Part shown: positions 15,760-24,800 of the stretch, one piece after another
Layout of the letters: each line of letters starts with the position of its first letter
Numbering within the stretch: the first letter of the stretch is position 1
Origin: an uncultured Opitutia bacterium
Lineage (GTDB): Bacteria; Verrucomicrobiota; Verrucomicrobiia; Opitutales; Opitutaceae
DNA: 53,658 nt
Direction of reading: 5' to 3'
Assembly: GCA_903872505.1 (NCBI GenBank)
Contig: CAIQKV010000103.1
Span: forward strand, 1-53,658
Translations under genes and position numbers: made by a program
The notes under the pieces: generated by a model
The model's input: only the letters and a program-made list of their open reading frames with translations
Told to the model about the DNA's origin: nothing
Databases searched by the model: none

Positions 15760-17163
15760 ATGAAACTCCCCGACGACACCCCCGGCCAGACCCCGAACCA
15801 AGCCACCCTCATCGCGCAGAGCCTCGCCGGCCAGCGCGAGGCCGCCGCCGAGCGGCGCGCCCGCTACCCCTACCGCTTCCCGGTCGACCGCCGCCAGCTC
15901 GGCGGCAAGTTCACCGTGAAGGAAAACAGCCGCCGCCTCCTGCGCTTCTTCTACCTCGAGCGCCGGCTGATGCACGCGCTCGGCTCGTGGACGCTCACCA
16001 TTCCCGACTACGAGGTGAAGCTCGAGACGGGTCGCCACATCTTCTACCACGCCGACGCCGCCCGGATGCTGCGCGAGCGCCTGACCGAGCAGGAGTTCCG
16101 CCCGAAGGCCATCGACGCCTTCCGCGACCCCGAGATCGACCGCTTCATCGACGAGATGCTCAGCGCCGCCTCGCCCGCCGAACTGCTGGTCGGCGTCCAC
16201 CAGGTCGTCGGCAAGGCCATCGCCACCACCTACCGCCACCACATCGACGACACCGACCAGGTGACCGACGTCCCGACCATCCGCTGCCTGCGCCGCATCC
16301 TCACCGACTACGAGCCCATGCTCGAGTGGGCGGACGCCGCGGTTGACGCCTACCTCGCCGGCGGCGTCGAGGAGGCCCCGCTCTCCGCCTGGCGCTGGCA
16401 CATTTCCCGGCTGCTCGCCTCCATCGGCGGCATCACCGGCAGCGACCCGCGCGCCGAGGCGCCCTCGCCGCTCCGGATCGACACCAAGCCCTATGAGCGC
16501 GGCACCACCCCGATGCGCGACTCGCGCTTCGACACCTTCCGCCACACCGGCGACTACGAGAAGGCCGACGGCGCCCCGCGCTTCGCCAAGGACTCCTACG
16601 AGGCCCTCCGCCTGCGCTTTATCCGCACCCAGCGCGACGAGGTCGACGCCATCGAGGCCTTCGGCACGTTTGTCTGGGACATCCGTTTCAAGGATTTCGA
16701 CGCCGAATACGACCTCGCGCGCGTCACGTGGGACGAGGCCCGCCACACCGAGATCGGCCACCGCGCCATGCTCGCGGCGGGTTACGATCCCTACGAGCTG
16801 CGCAACCGCCTCACCAGCTCCACCTGCCGCGGCCCGATGGACGCCGCCTTCGCCATGGCCGAGATCAACCTCTTCGGCGAGGTCGGCGTCCTCAAGACGA
16901 TCAACGACCTCATCGACACCGCCGCCGCCCGCAACGACGAGCTGCTCCGGCACATCTCGGACTACATCCGGGCCGACGAGCGCACCCACGTCCGCAAGGG
17001 CACGCACATCATCGAGGTCATGACCCACCTCGACGCCAAGGCGCTGGAGCTGCGCACGCGCGAGCTGTTCACCGAGTGCCTGGTCAGCCTCGGCGCGATC
17101 AAGAAGGACATCGACATGCAGACCCTCACCCGCGAGGAGATCGAGCACCTCGTCGGCGAATAG
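15760..17163 (+). CDS. Predicted diiron (ferritin-like) protein of unknown function
   Basis: The 467-residue protein carries two metal-site half motifs typical of carboxylate-bridged diiron four-helix bundles: Glu299 with ExxH 326-329 (DEARHTEIG), and Glu374 with ExxH 407-410 (ADERTH). This E-ExxH-E-ExxH order is the class pattern for oxygenases, oxidases and related ferritin-like proteins such as the DUF455/MiaE-like group. The first 250 residues do not resemble anything I can name. No signal peptide or membrane helix is seen. The gene converges on a second presumed metal enzyme, the hydroxylase family protein, with an 11-base gap. The activity is unknown. Confidence 0.7.
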   Translation: MKLPDDTPGQTPNQATLIAQSLAGQREAAAERRARYPYRFPVDRRQLGGKFTVKENSRRLLRFFYLERRLMHALGSWTLTIPDYEVKLETGRHIFYHADAARMLRERLTEQEFRPKAIDAFRDPEIDRFIDEMLSAASPAELLVGVHQVVGKAIATTYRHHIDDTDQVTDVPTIRCLRRILTDYEPMLEWADAAVDAYLAGGVEEAPLSAWRWHISRLLASIGGITGSDPRAEAPSPLRIDTKPYERGTTPMRDSRFDTFRHTGDYEKADGAPRFAKDSYEALRLRFIRTQRDEVDAIEAFGTFVWDIRFKDFDAEYDLARVTWDEARHTEIGHRAMLAAGYDPYELRNRLTSSTCRGPMDAAFAMAEINLFGEVGVLKTINDLIDTAAARNDELLRHISDYIRADERTHVRKGTHIIEVMTHLDAKALELRTRELFTECLVSLGAIKKDIDMQTLTREEIEHLVGE

Positions 17164-17174
17164 GCGCGGCCGAC

Positions 17175-18038
17175 TCAGCCCGGCGGGGGTGCCCCCGCCG
17201 GCACCGGGTCCACCTTGCGATCCTTCCGCCTGAGCCAGGCGAAGGGCGCCCACAGCTGCCCGAGGTATCCGGCGGGCATCGGCTCGCAGATGCCGAAGTT
17301 CTCGGGCCAGCGATCCCGCGGCATGTAATAGGTGCCAAAGAGCCGGTCCCAGACCGGGAGCAGGCCGGCAAAATTCTTGTCCCAGGCCTCCGGCTCGCGC
17401 GAGTGGTGCCAGCGGTGGAAGACCGGGGTCGCAATCACGGCGCGCAGCGGGCCGAAGTCCCAGTTCACGTTCGCATGGATGAAAATCGCGTAGAAGGTGA
17501 GAAACGGGGCCGTGCTCAGCGTGACGAGCGGATTGTACCCCAGCAGCAGCACCGGCGTGGCTTGCGCCAGCTTGTTCACGAGGTCGTTCACGGGGTGCAC
17601 GCGCACGCTGCTGAGCCAGTCGAGATCCTCCGAGCTGTGGTGCACCGCGTGAAACGGCCACCACCGCCCGCGATGAAACAGCCGGTGCGTCCAGTAGCCG
17701 ATGAAGTCCACCAGCACATAGATCTGGATGGCCTGCAGCCAGACCGGTTGGCGGCTCAGCGGGCCGAACCCGGCATAGGCGCCCGACCGCAACGCATCCA
17801 CCGAGGTGACCTGGGCCAGGAGCAGCAGGCCCACGGGCAGGATCAGCATCAGCCGAACGAACGGTTTCGTGAGCAGGATCGTGACGAACCAATAGACCAC
17901 GTCCGTGAACCAGCCGCGGCGCAGCACGGGCTGCGTGCGGTTGCGGCCATGCCCGGCAACCCGCTCGATGAGCAGAAAAATCGCCGAGAGCGCGAGCAGC
18001 GCGACGGCGACGCCAAATAGGGTCTGGTTGGATTTCAT
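17175..18038 (-). CDS. Sterol desaturase/fatty acid hydroxylase family protein
   Basis: The 287-residue membrane protein has the clustered histidine motifs of this diiron family: HRLFH (HxxxH), HAVHH (HxxHH), and a later HANVNWD and HRWHH. Four or more hydrophobic segments place it in the cytoplasmic membrane. Family members hydroxylate or desaturate sterols, fatty acids, carotenoids or ether lipids; the substrate here is unknown. It is transcribed toward the ferritin-like gene and away from parA. Confidence 0.85.
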   Translation of the reverse strand: MKSNQTLFGVAVALLALSAIFLLIERVAGHGRNRTQPVLRRGWFTDVVYWFVTILLTKPFVRLMLILPVGLLLLAQVTSVDALRSGAYAGFGPLSRQPVWLQAIQIYVLVDFIGYWTHRLFHRGRWWPFHAVHHSSEDLDWLSSVRVHPVNDLVNKLAQATPVLLLGYNPLVTLSTAPFLTFYAIFIHANVNWDFGPLRAVIATPVFHRWHHSREPEAWDKNFAGLLPVWDRLFGTYYMPRDRWPENFGICEPMPAGYLGQLWAPFAWLRRKDRKVDPVPAGAPPPG

Positions 18039-18160
18039 GGAGTGGGCACGGGCGCGATTGTCTAAGAGACGGCCAAGGCAGACCGGGCGTTACGCTGGCC
18101 GGCGGCCCGGCGACGGCGCGCTTGCGGCGCCGCCCGATTCACACTTACTCGGGGGGACTC

Positions 18161-18946
18161 ATGGCCACCACCGTTTTCACCATCGCCAACCAGAAGGGCG
18201 GCGTCGGCAAGACCACCACCGCGGTCAACCTCGCCGCCGCGCTGGCCGAGAAGAAGATCCACACCCTCCTGGTGGACCTCGATCCCCAGGCCAGCGCCAC
18301 CAGCGCCATCGGCATCGAGAAGACGGCCGGCAAGAGCCTCTACGGCCCGCTCCGGGGCGAGGGCAACGCGTTCGAGATGATCACGCCCACCGCCTACGAG
18401 CACCTCGCGCTCATCCCGAGCGAGGAGGACCTCGCCGCCGCCGAGATCGAGCTCGCCTCGACCGAGAACTACCTGCTGAAGCTCCGCGGCGTGCTCGCGG
18501 CCATCCGCGCCTCCAACGGCTACCGGGCCATCATCATCGACTGCCCGCCCGCGCTCGGCATGCTCTCGATGAACAGCCTCGCCGCCGCCGACTGGCTGCT
18601 CATCACCCTCCAGTGCGAGTACATGGCGCTCGAGGGCCTCGGCCAGATCCTGCGCAACGTCGAGCGCCTCAAGGCCGCCCACGTCAACGACGGCCTCCAG
18701 CTCGGCGGCGTCGTCATGACCATGTTCGATTCCCGCACCAACCTCGCCAAGCAGGTCGTCGACGAGGTGCGGCAGCACCTGCCGGACAAGATCTTCGAGA
18801 CCGTCATCCCGCGGACCGTCCGGCTCAGCGAGGCCCCGAGCTTCGGCAAGCCCATCTTCGCCTACGACCCGCACGGCCCCGGCGCCCTCGCCTACCGCGC
18901 CCTCGCGAAGGAAGTCATCGCGCGCTTCGGCCTGGCGACCCCCTGA
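18161..18946 (+). CDS. parA: ParA/Soj-type ATPase
   Basis: The 261-residue protein has the deviant Walker A motif KGGVGKTTT near residues 11-19, DLDPQAS near 40-46 and IIIDCPPALG near 120-129. The QCEYMALEGLGQIL segment is typical of chromosomal Soj/ParA rather than MinD. It would drive chromosome or cargo positioning with a ParB-type partner, but no parB is adjacent. ATG 18161 has a strong GGGGGGA ribosome binding site at 18151-18157. The stop overlaps the start of the next gene by one base (TGATG), tying it to two ABC-2 permeases. Confidence 0.9.
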   Translation: MATTVFTIANQKGGVGKTTTAVNLAAALAEKKIHTLLVDLDPQASATSAIGIEKTAGKSLYGPLRGEGNAFEMITPTAYEHLALIPSEEDLAAAEIELASTENYLLKLRGVLAAIRASNGYRAIIIDCPPALGMLSMNSLAAADWLLITLQCEYMALEGLGQILRNVERLKAAHVNDGLQLGGVVMTMFDSRTNLAKQVVDEVRQHLPDKIFETVIPRTVRLSEAPSFGKPIFAYDPHGPGALAYRALAKEVIARFGLATP

Positions 18947-19758
18947 TGTTCGTCGCGCTGAACAAATACGGGCACGCCTTCCTGCTCGGGCTGCAGAGCA
19001 ACCTCGTCTACCGCTTCAACTTCGCGGTGCGCGGCTTCTTCTCCCTGTTCCACCTCGCGGTGGTCTTCATCCTCTGGGGCGCGGCGTTCGCCGGCGCGCC
19101 CAGCATCGGCGGCTTCAGCTTCGGCCAGACGCTCACCTACTTCCTCGTGATGCTCGTGATGCAGTTCTTCGTCGGCGCGTTCAACGAGGACTACCAGATC
19201 AGCGAGGAAATCCGGAACGGGCTCATCAACCAGTTCCTGCTGAAGCCCATCAACTATTTCCTCTACCGCTTCAGCATCTTCCTCGCCGCGCGGCTCGTCA
19301 CCGGCGTGCTCATCCTGCTGCCGCTCCTGATCGCGGTGCCCCTGCTGCGGAACTACCTCGTCCTGCCGCACGACTGGTGGCGGCTCGCGCTCGGCGTGCC
19401 GGCCATGGCCCTGTCCGCCATCATCCAGTTCAGCATCGCCTACTGCTTCGGCCTGCTGACGTTCTGGTTCCTCGAGATCCAGGGCTTCGTCATCCTTTCG
19501 ATGGCGGTCGAGTCCCTCCTCGGCGGCCAGATGTTCCCGCTCGACCTGCTGCCCGCCGGGGTCTTCCGCGTCGCCCAGTTCCTGCCGTTCTACTACCAGA
19601 CCTACTTCCCCGTGGCGATTTTCACCGGCCGCCTGAATGACATCGGGCTGATCTGGCAGGGCCTCGGCATCCAGCTGGCCTGGGTGCTCATCTTCCTCGT
19701 CTTCAACCAGCTGCTCTGGGTGCGCGGCCTGCGCCGCCACACCGCCGTCGGCGGCTGA
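18946..19758 (+). CDS. ABC-2 family transporter permease
   Basis: The 270-residue protein has about six transmembrane helices and the layout of the paired ABC-2 permeases (DUF990-like). A YRFNFAVRGFF start is followed by EDYQISEEIRNGLINQFLLKPINYFLYR after helix 2. With the second permease it should form an exporter of unknown cargo. Such pairs are normally encoded behind an ABC ATPase; here the upstream neighbour is ParA instead. The start overlaps the parA stop by one base. Confidence 0.85.
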   Translation: MFVALNKYGHAFLLGLQSNLVYRFNFAVRGFFSLFHLAVVFILWGAAFAGAPSIGGFSFGQTLTYFLVMLVMQFFVGAFNEDYQISEEIRNGLINQFLLKPINYFLYRFSIFLAARLVTGVLILLPLLIAVPLLRNYLVLPHDWWRLALGVPAMALSAIIQFSIAYCFGLLTFWFLEIQGFVILSMAVESLLGGQMFPLDLLPAGVFRVAQFLPFYYQTYFPVAIFTGRLNDIGLIWQGLGIQLAWVLIFLVFNQLLWVRGLRRHTAVGG

Positions 19759-19760
19759 TG

Positions 19761-19867
19761 GAATTTTCGATTTTCGAATCTCGATTTTCGATTTTAACCT
19801 CTACCGTCACCGAGCTCGCCCGCTGCCCTCCCCCTTCGAAAATCGAAAATCCCAAATCGAAAATTCG
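19761..19867. repeat. AT-rich inverted word repeat between the two permease genes
   Basis: GAATTTTCGATTT at 19761-19773 pairs perfectly with AAATCGAAAATTC at 19854-19866. An inner pair, ATTTTCGATTTT at 19784-19795 with AAAATCGAAAAT at 19839-19850, nests inside. The arms are tandem words of the ATTTTCG type. The left arm begins two bases after one stop codon, and the right arm ends at the next start codon. Its AT content is strikingly higher than that of the neighbours. Confidence 0.85.
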
Positions 19868-20656
19868 ATGACCCGTTACCTCCAGATCTGGCTGGCCAGC
19901 GCGCGCTACTCGGTCGTGCGCACGCTCATGTTCCGCTTCGATTTCTTCCTCTGGGCCGTGGTCGAGTTATGCTGGATGAGCGTGAACCTGCTCCTCATCG
20001 CGGTGATCTACGACCACACCAACTCCATCGCCGGCTGGAGCAAATACGAGATGCTCCTCCTCGTCGGCACCTCGCTGCTGGTGCAGCGCTTCCTGATGGG
20101 CTTTTTCTGGAGCAGCATCTTCGAGATGGGGCGCAACATCCGCACCGGGCACTTCGACTTCTTCCTGGCCCAGCCGGGCAACGTCCTGTTCATGGCCTCG
20201 ACGCGCAAGATCGACCTCGACGGCCTGGTGAACTCGTTCGTCGCGATGGGCGTGGTCGCCTACGCCGCCCACAAACTCGGGCTCCATCCCTCGGCGCTCG
20301 ACCTCGTGCTCTACGCCGTGATGATCTTCTGCGGCCTCATCATCCACTACAGCCTGCTGGTGCTCGCGGTCTCGTTCGCGTTCTGGGCCACCAGCGCCCA
20401 GGGCCTCGAGGGGATCTATTTCACCATGGCGGAGTTTTCCCGCCTGCCTCGCGCCGCCTTCCGCGGCCTCGCCGCCGTGGTGTTTGTCTGGATGCTCCCC
20501 GTCGTGGTCGTCAGCAACGCCCCCGCCAGCACCCTCCTCCACGGCTTCCAGCCCAGCTGGGCGCTCGCCCTCCTCGGCGCCGCGCTGCTGTGGCTGGGCG
20601 CGGCCGTGACCGTCTTCCACCTCGGCCTCCGGCGCTATTCCAGCGCCAGCTCATGA
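19868..20656 (+). CDS. ABC-2 family transporter permease, second subunit
   Basis: The 262-residue membrane protein resembles the second member of DUF990-type permease pairs. It shows an ARYSVVRTLMFRFDFFLW start, EMGRNIRTGHFDFFLAQPGN after helix 2 and about six hydrophobic segments. The start ATG 19868 has no Shine-Dalgarno sequence because the inverted repeat abuts it, so translation may depend on RNA folding or coupling. The stop overlaps the rnc start (ATGA). Confidence 0.85.
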   Translation: MTRYLQIWLASARYSVVRTLMFRFDFFLWAVVELCWMSVNLLLIAVIYDHTNSIAGWSKYEMLLLVGTSLLVQRFLMGFFWSSIFEMGRNIRTGHFDFFLAQPGNVLFMASTRKIDLDGLVNSFVAMGVVAYAAHKLGLHPSALDLVLYAVMIFCGLIIHYSLLVLAVSFAFWATSAQGLEGIYFTMAEFSRLPRAAFRGLAAVVFVWMLPVVVVSNAPASTLLHGFQPSWALALLGAALLWLGAAVTVFHLGLRRYSSASS

Positions 20657-21345
20657 ATTCCCCCCTGCTCCAGTTCCAGGCCCGGATCGGCCACACGTTC
20701 CGCTCTCCCGCGCTGCTCGCGTGCGCCGTCACGCACCCGTCCTGGCTGCCCGACCACCCCGGCGACGAGAGCAACCAGCGGCTGGAATTCCTGGGTGACG
20801 CCGTGCTGCAGCTCCTGCTGACCGAGGCGCTCTTCGCGCTGTTTCCCGCCGACCGCGAGGGCGAGCTCAGCCGGCACCGCTCCTCGCTCACGAAGGGCGT
20901 GTTCCTCGCCCGGCTCGCGCGCGAGATCGGGCTCGACGCCTGCCTGCGCCTCGGGGCGAGCGAGGAGGCCGCGGGCGGCCGCAAGCGCACCGCCGCGCTC
21001 GAGGATGCCTTCGAGGCCCTCGTCGGCGCGCTCTATCTCGACAGCGACCTGGCCACCACCCGCCACGTGGTCCTGGCCCTCTACGGCCCGCTGCCCGAGC
21101 GCCTGACGCGCGAGTCGGCGGACAATCCCAAGGGCCGGCTCCAGGAACTGGTGCAGCCTGTTCATGGCAACGACGCGCTGCGCTACGAGGTCACCCGCAC
21201 CGAGGGCGCCGACCATGCCCGCGAGTACGAGGTCAGCGTGTACCTCCTCGACCGCCGGCTCGGCACCGGCCGCGGCACGTCAAAAAAGCTCGCGGAGGAG
21301 GCCGCGGCCCATGCCGCGCTGGCGACCCTGAGGGCGGATAAGTAG
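20653..21345 (+). CDS. rnc: Ribonuclease III
   Basis: The 230-residue double-strand-specific endoribonuclease processes rRNA and mRNA precursors. The signature NQRLEFLGDAV lies at residues 41-51, with Glu45 and Asp49 as metal ligands; the second pair is Asp118 and Glu121 in EDAFEALVGA. A double-stranded RNA-binding domain fills about 157-228, ending TSKKLAEEAAAHAAL. Length is normal for the family. ATG 20653 overlaps the upstream permease stop, and mfd follows after a 68-base gap with a repeat hairpin. Confidence 0.93.
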   Translation: MNSPLLQFQARIGHTFRSPALLACAVTHPSWLPDHPGDESNQRLEFLGDAVLQLLLTEALFALFPADREGELSRHRSSLTKGVFLARLAREIGLDACLRLGASEEAAGGRKRTAALEDAFEALVGALYLDSDLATTRHVVLALYGPLPERLTRESADNPKGRLQELVQPVHGNDALRYEVTRTEGADHAREYEVSVYLLDRRLGTGRGTSKKLAEEAAAHAALATLRADK

Positions 21346-21408
21346 GAAGCCCCGAGGCCGGGAAAAGGCCGGGTTGCGCTTCCGGTTTTCCTGGCTTCCT
21401 CCTTTTGC
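21344..21408. repeat. Word-repeat hairpin between rnc and mfd
   Basis: AGGAAGCC at 21344-21351, overlapping the rnc stop codon, pairs with GGCTTCCT at 21393-21400. The inner sequence contains the related words GGCCGGGAAAAGGCCGGG and TTCCGGTTTTCC. It is a degraded relative of the hairpins at 15552 and 28558. Confidence 0.55.
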
Positions 21409-21413
21409 AACCC

Positions 21414-24400
21414 ATGTCCGCCCCGCACGCCTCCCGCTTCAAGCTCACCGGCGTCTGCCCGCCCGCCCGCGGCGCCGTCGTCGCCGAGCTGGCGCGCGCC
21501 CACCCGGCGCCGGTGTGGCTCGTCGTCGCGGAGGACCTGAAGGCCGCGGAGCAGCTCGCGGAGGACATCGCGTTCTTCCACGACGCCGCCGGCGGCGGGC
21601 GCCCGCTCCGGCCGCTCGTGTTTCCCGAGTCGCAACCGGACAGCCGCGACATGCGCGAGGCCTTCGCGGCGTCGAGCGACCGGATGACGGTGCTCTCGCG
21701 CCTGCGCGCCACCCGCGCGCTCACCGCCGCGCCCGACACGCTCCTGGTCGTGACCACCCCCGCCGCGCTGCTGCAGCCCGTGCCGGCCCTCGAGGAGTTC
21801 ACGGCCCGCGAGCTCACCCTCGCGCGCGGCCAGAAGCTGTCGTTCCCCGGCCTGCTCGAGCAGCTCTCGGCGCTGGACTACGATTCCGAGGCGGTCTGCG
21901 AGGCCCCCGGCCACTACGCGATCCGCGGCGGCATCATCGATGTCTACCCGGTGACGGCCAACCAGCCCTACCGGCTCGATTTCTTCGGCGACGAGCTCGA
22001 GGAAATCCGGGAGTTCGACCCCGTCACCCAGCGGTCCGGCGCCAGCGTCGCCAGCATCACCGTCGCCGCCTCGCCGCGGGTCCGGTTCGCCGACTCCGCC
22101 ACCGGCATCGCGGACTACCTTTCCGCCGGCACCCGCCTGGCGTTCATCGAGCCCGCGGCGCTCGAGGAGGAATTCAGCGCGTTCGCCCGGGAGGGCGGCG
22201 CCGGCCTCGCGCCGCTGCTGGCCAAATGCGCCGCGGCGTTCGGCGTCAGCGACCTCGACGAGGCCAGCGCGCTGTTCGACACCGGCGCCGCCGAGGCGAC
22301 GTGGGATACCGAGAGCCTCGCCCACCACCGCAGCTACCCCGAGGGCGCGCTGGTCGCGCAGGAACGCCTCCAGGTCGAGGAGGATGCCCGGCTGAAGTTC
22401 CTGCTCCAGGTCGCCGCCTGGCGCAAGGCCGGCTACGACATCGCAGTCGTCGCGTCGAAGGAGGGCGAGGAGCAACGCCTCCGGGAGATTTTCGCCGAGC
22501 GGGCCGCGCTCAAGTCCATCCGCCCGCGCTTCCTCCGCGGCGCCCTGAACGAGGGCTTCCGCATCACCAGCCGCGCCGACGCCCGGCCGGGCTGGATCAC
22601 CCCTGCCGCCGCGGGGCTGGTCGTGGTCACCGAGACGGAGATCTTCGGCCGGCAGCGCGCGCGCCGCCCGGCGCTCAATCCCCGCGCCACCGCCCAGCGC
22701 GCGCAAATCGACCAGCTGCTCGACTTCGCCGAGCTGGTCGAGGGCGACTTCGTGGTCCACCTGCAGCACGGCATCGCGCACTACCGCGGGCTGACCAAGC
22801 TCGACACCGCCCAGGGCGTGCGCGAGGTCATCTCGCTCGAGTTCGACGACCACGTGACGCTCCACGTGCCGCTGCAGGAGTCGCACCTCATCAGCCGCTA
22901 CGTCGGCCTGAGCAAGACGCGCCCCCAGCTCGGCCGGATCGGCTCGGGCCGCTGGGAAAAGGCCCGGCAGGCGGCCGAGGTGGCCACCATCGACCTCGCC
23001 GCCGAGCTGCTCCGCATCCACGCCGCGCGCGAGGCCCAGCCGGGGCACGCGTTTGCGGCGGACACCACCTGGCAGAAGGAGTTCGAGGCGTCGTTCCCGT
23101 TCACCGAGACCCGCGACCAGCTGCGGGCGATCACCGAGACCAAGGGCGACATGGAAAACACCCGGCCGATGGACCGGCTCCTGTGCGGCGACGTGGGCTT
23201 CGGCAAGACCGAGGTCGCGATCCGCGCCGCCTTCAAGGCCGTGCAGGGCGGCCGGCAGGTCGCGGTGCTGGTCCCCACCACCGTGCTGGCGCAGCAGCAC
23301 CTGAACACCTTCCGCGAGCGCATGGCCGGCTACCCCGTCGCGGTGGAAATGATCAGCCGGTTCCGCTCCCCGGCGGAGCAGAAAAAGATCCTCGCGGCCA
23401 CCGCCACGGGGCAGGTCGACATCCTCATCGGCACCCACCGCCTGCTGCAGCGCGACGTGGGGTTCCGCGAGCTCGGCCTCGTCGTGATCGACGAGGAGCA
23501 GCGCTTCGGCGTGAAGCACAAGGAGCGCTTCAAGGCCATGCGCGCCACGGTGGACGTGCTCTCGATGAGCGCGACGCCGATTCCCCGCACGCTCTACCTC
23601 GCCCTCACCGGCGCGCGCGACCTGAGCGTGATCGAGACGGCGCCGACCAACCGCCACCCGATCCAGACCATCGTCAAGACCTACGACGAGCAGACCGTCG
23701 TGGACGCCGTGCATCACGAGATCCGCCGCGGGGGCCAGGTGTTCTACCTCCACAACCGCGTGCAGACGATCGACCTCGTCGCCGCGCGGCTGCGGGAGAT
23801 GCTGCCCGGCCTCACCATCGGCGTCGGCCACGGGCAGATGGCGGCGCACGAGCTCGAGGAGGTGATGACCGAGTTCGTCGCCGGGCGCTACCAGGTGCTG
23901 GTCTGCACGACCATCATCGAGAGCGGGCTCGATATCCCGAACTGCAACACGATCCTGATCGAGGGCGCGGACCGCTTCGGGTTGTCGCAGCTCTACCAGC
24001 TCCGCGGGCGCGTCGGTCGGTTCAAGCACCAGGCCTACGCCTACCTGCTGCTCCACCGGCACACGCGGCTGCTGGACGTCGCCCGCCAGCGGCTCTCCGC
24101 CATGCGCCAGCACACCCAGCTCGGCGCGGGCTTCCGCATCGCGATGCGCGACCTCGAGCTGCGCGGCGCCGGCAACCTCCTCGGCGCCGAGCAAAGCGGC
24201 CACATCGTGGGCGTCGGCTTCGAGCTCTACTGCCAGCTGCTCCGCCAGTCGGTCGCGCGGCTGAAGGGCGAAAAGACCGCCGCCGCCATCCGCGCGAGCG
24301 TGAAACTCGATTTTGTTTTCGTCGGCGAAAGCCCGGTCCCGGGCGGCGCACCCGCCCGCGGGCGCCATGAGGACAGCTACACCGCGCTCAAGGATGCCGA

Positions 24401-24800
24401 GGACCAGGCCGGCGGCGGCGGGATCGCGCCCATCCAAGCCCGGATCCCCCCCGCCTACCTCGGGGAGACACGCCTGCGGATCGATTTCTATCGCAAACTC
24501 GCCCTGGCCGACACTTTGCCCGCGCTCAAGCAGATCGAGGGCGACCTCCGCGACCGCTTCGGCAAGTTCGGCCAGGACGTGAAGGCGCTGCTCCTGGTGA
24601 CGGAAATCCGCATCCGGGCGGAACAAAAGGGCATCGTTTCCGTCGAAACGGAGTCCAGCCGTCTGAAATGCCTGCGGAACAGCGGCCGCCGCGACGACTG
24701 GGTGCAGATCGGCACCCGGTTTCCAAGGTTGACCGCCCCCCGCCCCCTCCTACGGTTGACCGAAATTGTCTCGTTTCTGAACAACTTGCCCACTCCATGA
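21414..24800 (+). CDS. mfd: Transcription-repair coupling factor
   Basis: The 1128-residue Mfd removes RNA polymerase stalled at DNA lesions and recruits UvrA. A UvrB-homology region occupies the N-terminal third. The CarD-like polymerase-interacting domain begins near 441 (EGDFVVHLQHGIAHYRGL). The translocase has Walker A GDVGFGKTE near 592, the DEEQ box near 692 (IDEEQRFGVKHKE), SATPIPRT, and a C-terminal TRCF domain after about 965. ATG 21414 is preferred over an in-frame TTG nine bases earlier. The stop overlaps the first ATG of the next gene (ATGATG). Confidence 0.95.
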   Translation: MSAPHASRFKLTGVCPPARGAVVAELARAHPAPVWLVVAEDLKAAEQLAEDIAFFHDAAGGGRPLRPLVFPESQPDSRDMREAFAASSDRMTVLSRLRATRALTAAPDTLLVVTTPAALLQPVPALEEFTARELTLARGQKLSFPGLLEQLSALDYDSEAVCEAPGHYAIRGGIIDVYPVTANQPYRLDFFGDELEEIREFDPVTQRSGASVASITVAASPRVRFADSATGIADYLSAGTRLAFIEPAALEEEFSAFAREGGAGLAPLLAKCAAAFGVSDLDEASALFDTGAAEATWDTESLAHHRSYPEGALVAQERLQVEEDARLKFLLQVAAWRKAGYDIAVVASKEGEEQRLREIFAERAALKSIRPRFLRGALNEGFRITSRADARPGWITPAAAGLVVVTETEIFGRQRARRPALNPRATAQRAQIDQLLDFAELVEGDFVVHLQHGIAHYRGLTKLDTAQGVREVISLEFDDHVTLHVPLQESHLISRYVGLSKTRPQLGRIGSGRWEKARQAAEVATIDLAAELLRIHAAREAQPGHAFAADTTWQKEFEASFPFTETRDQLRAITETKGDMENTRPMDRLLCGDVGFGKTEVAIRAAFKAVQGGRQVAVLVPTTVLAQQHLNTFRERMAGYPVAVEMISRFRSPAEQKKILAATATGQVDILIGTHRLLQRDVGFRELGLVVIDEEQRFGVKHKERFKAMRATVDVLSMSATPIPRTLYLALTGARDLSVIETAPTNRHPIQTIVKTYDEQTVVDAVHHEIRRGGQVFYLHNRVQTIDLVAARLREMLPGLTIGVGHGQMAAHELEEVMTEFVAGRYQVLVCTTIIESGLDIPNCNTILIEGADRFGLSQLYQLRGRVGRFKHQAYAYLLLHRHTRLLDVARQRLSAMRQHTQLGAGFRIAMRDLELRGAGNLLGAEQSGHIVGVGFELYCQLLRQSVARLKGEKTAAAIRASVKLDFVFVGESPVPGGAPARGRHEDSYTALKDAEDQAGGGGIAPIQARIPPAYLGETRLRIDFYRKLALADTLPALKQIEGDLRDRFGKFGQDVKALLLVTEIRIRAEQKGIVSVETESSRLKCLRNSGRRDDWVQIGTRFPRLTAPRPLLRLTEIVSFLNNLPTP

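Noticed and set aside
21183..24626. Very long open frame on the minus strand opposite mfd
   Set aside because: It mirrors the complete mfd gene, has low-complexity Ala/Gly/Arg/Glu-rich composition and no recognisable domain. It is typical antisense openness in GC-rich DNA.
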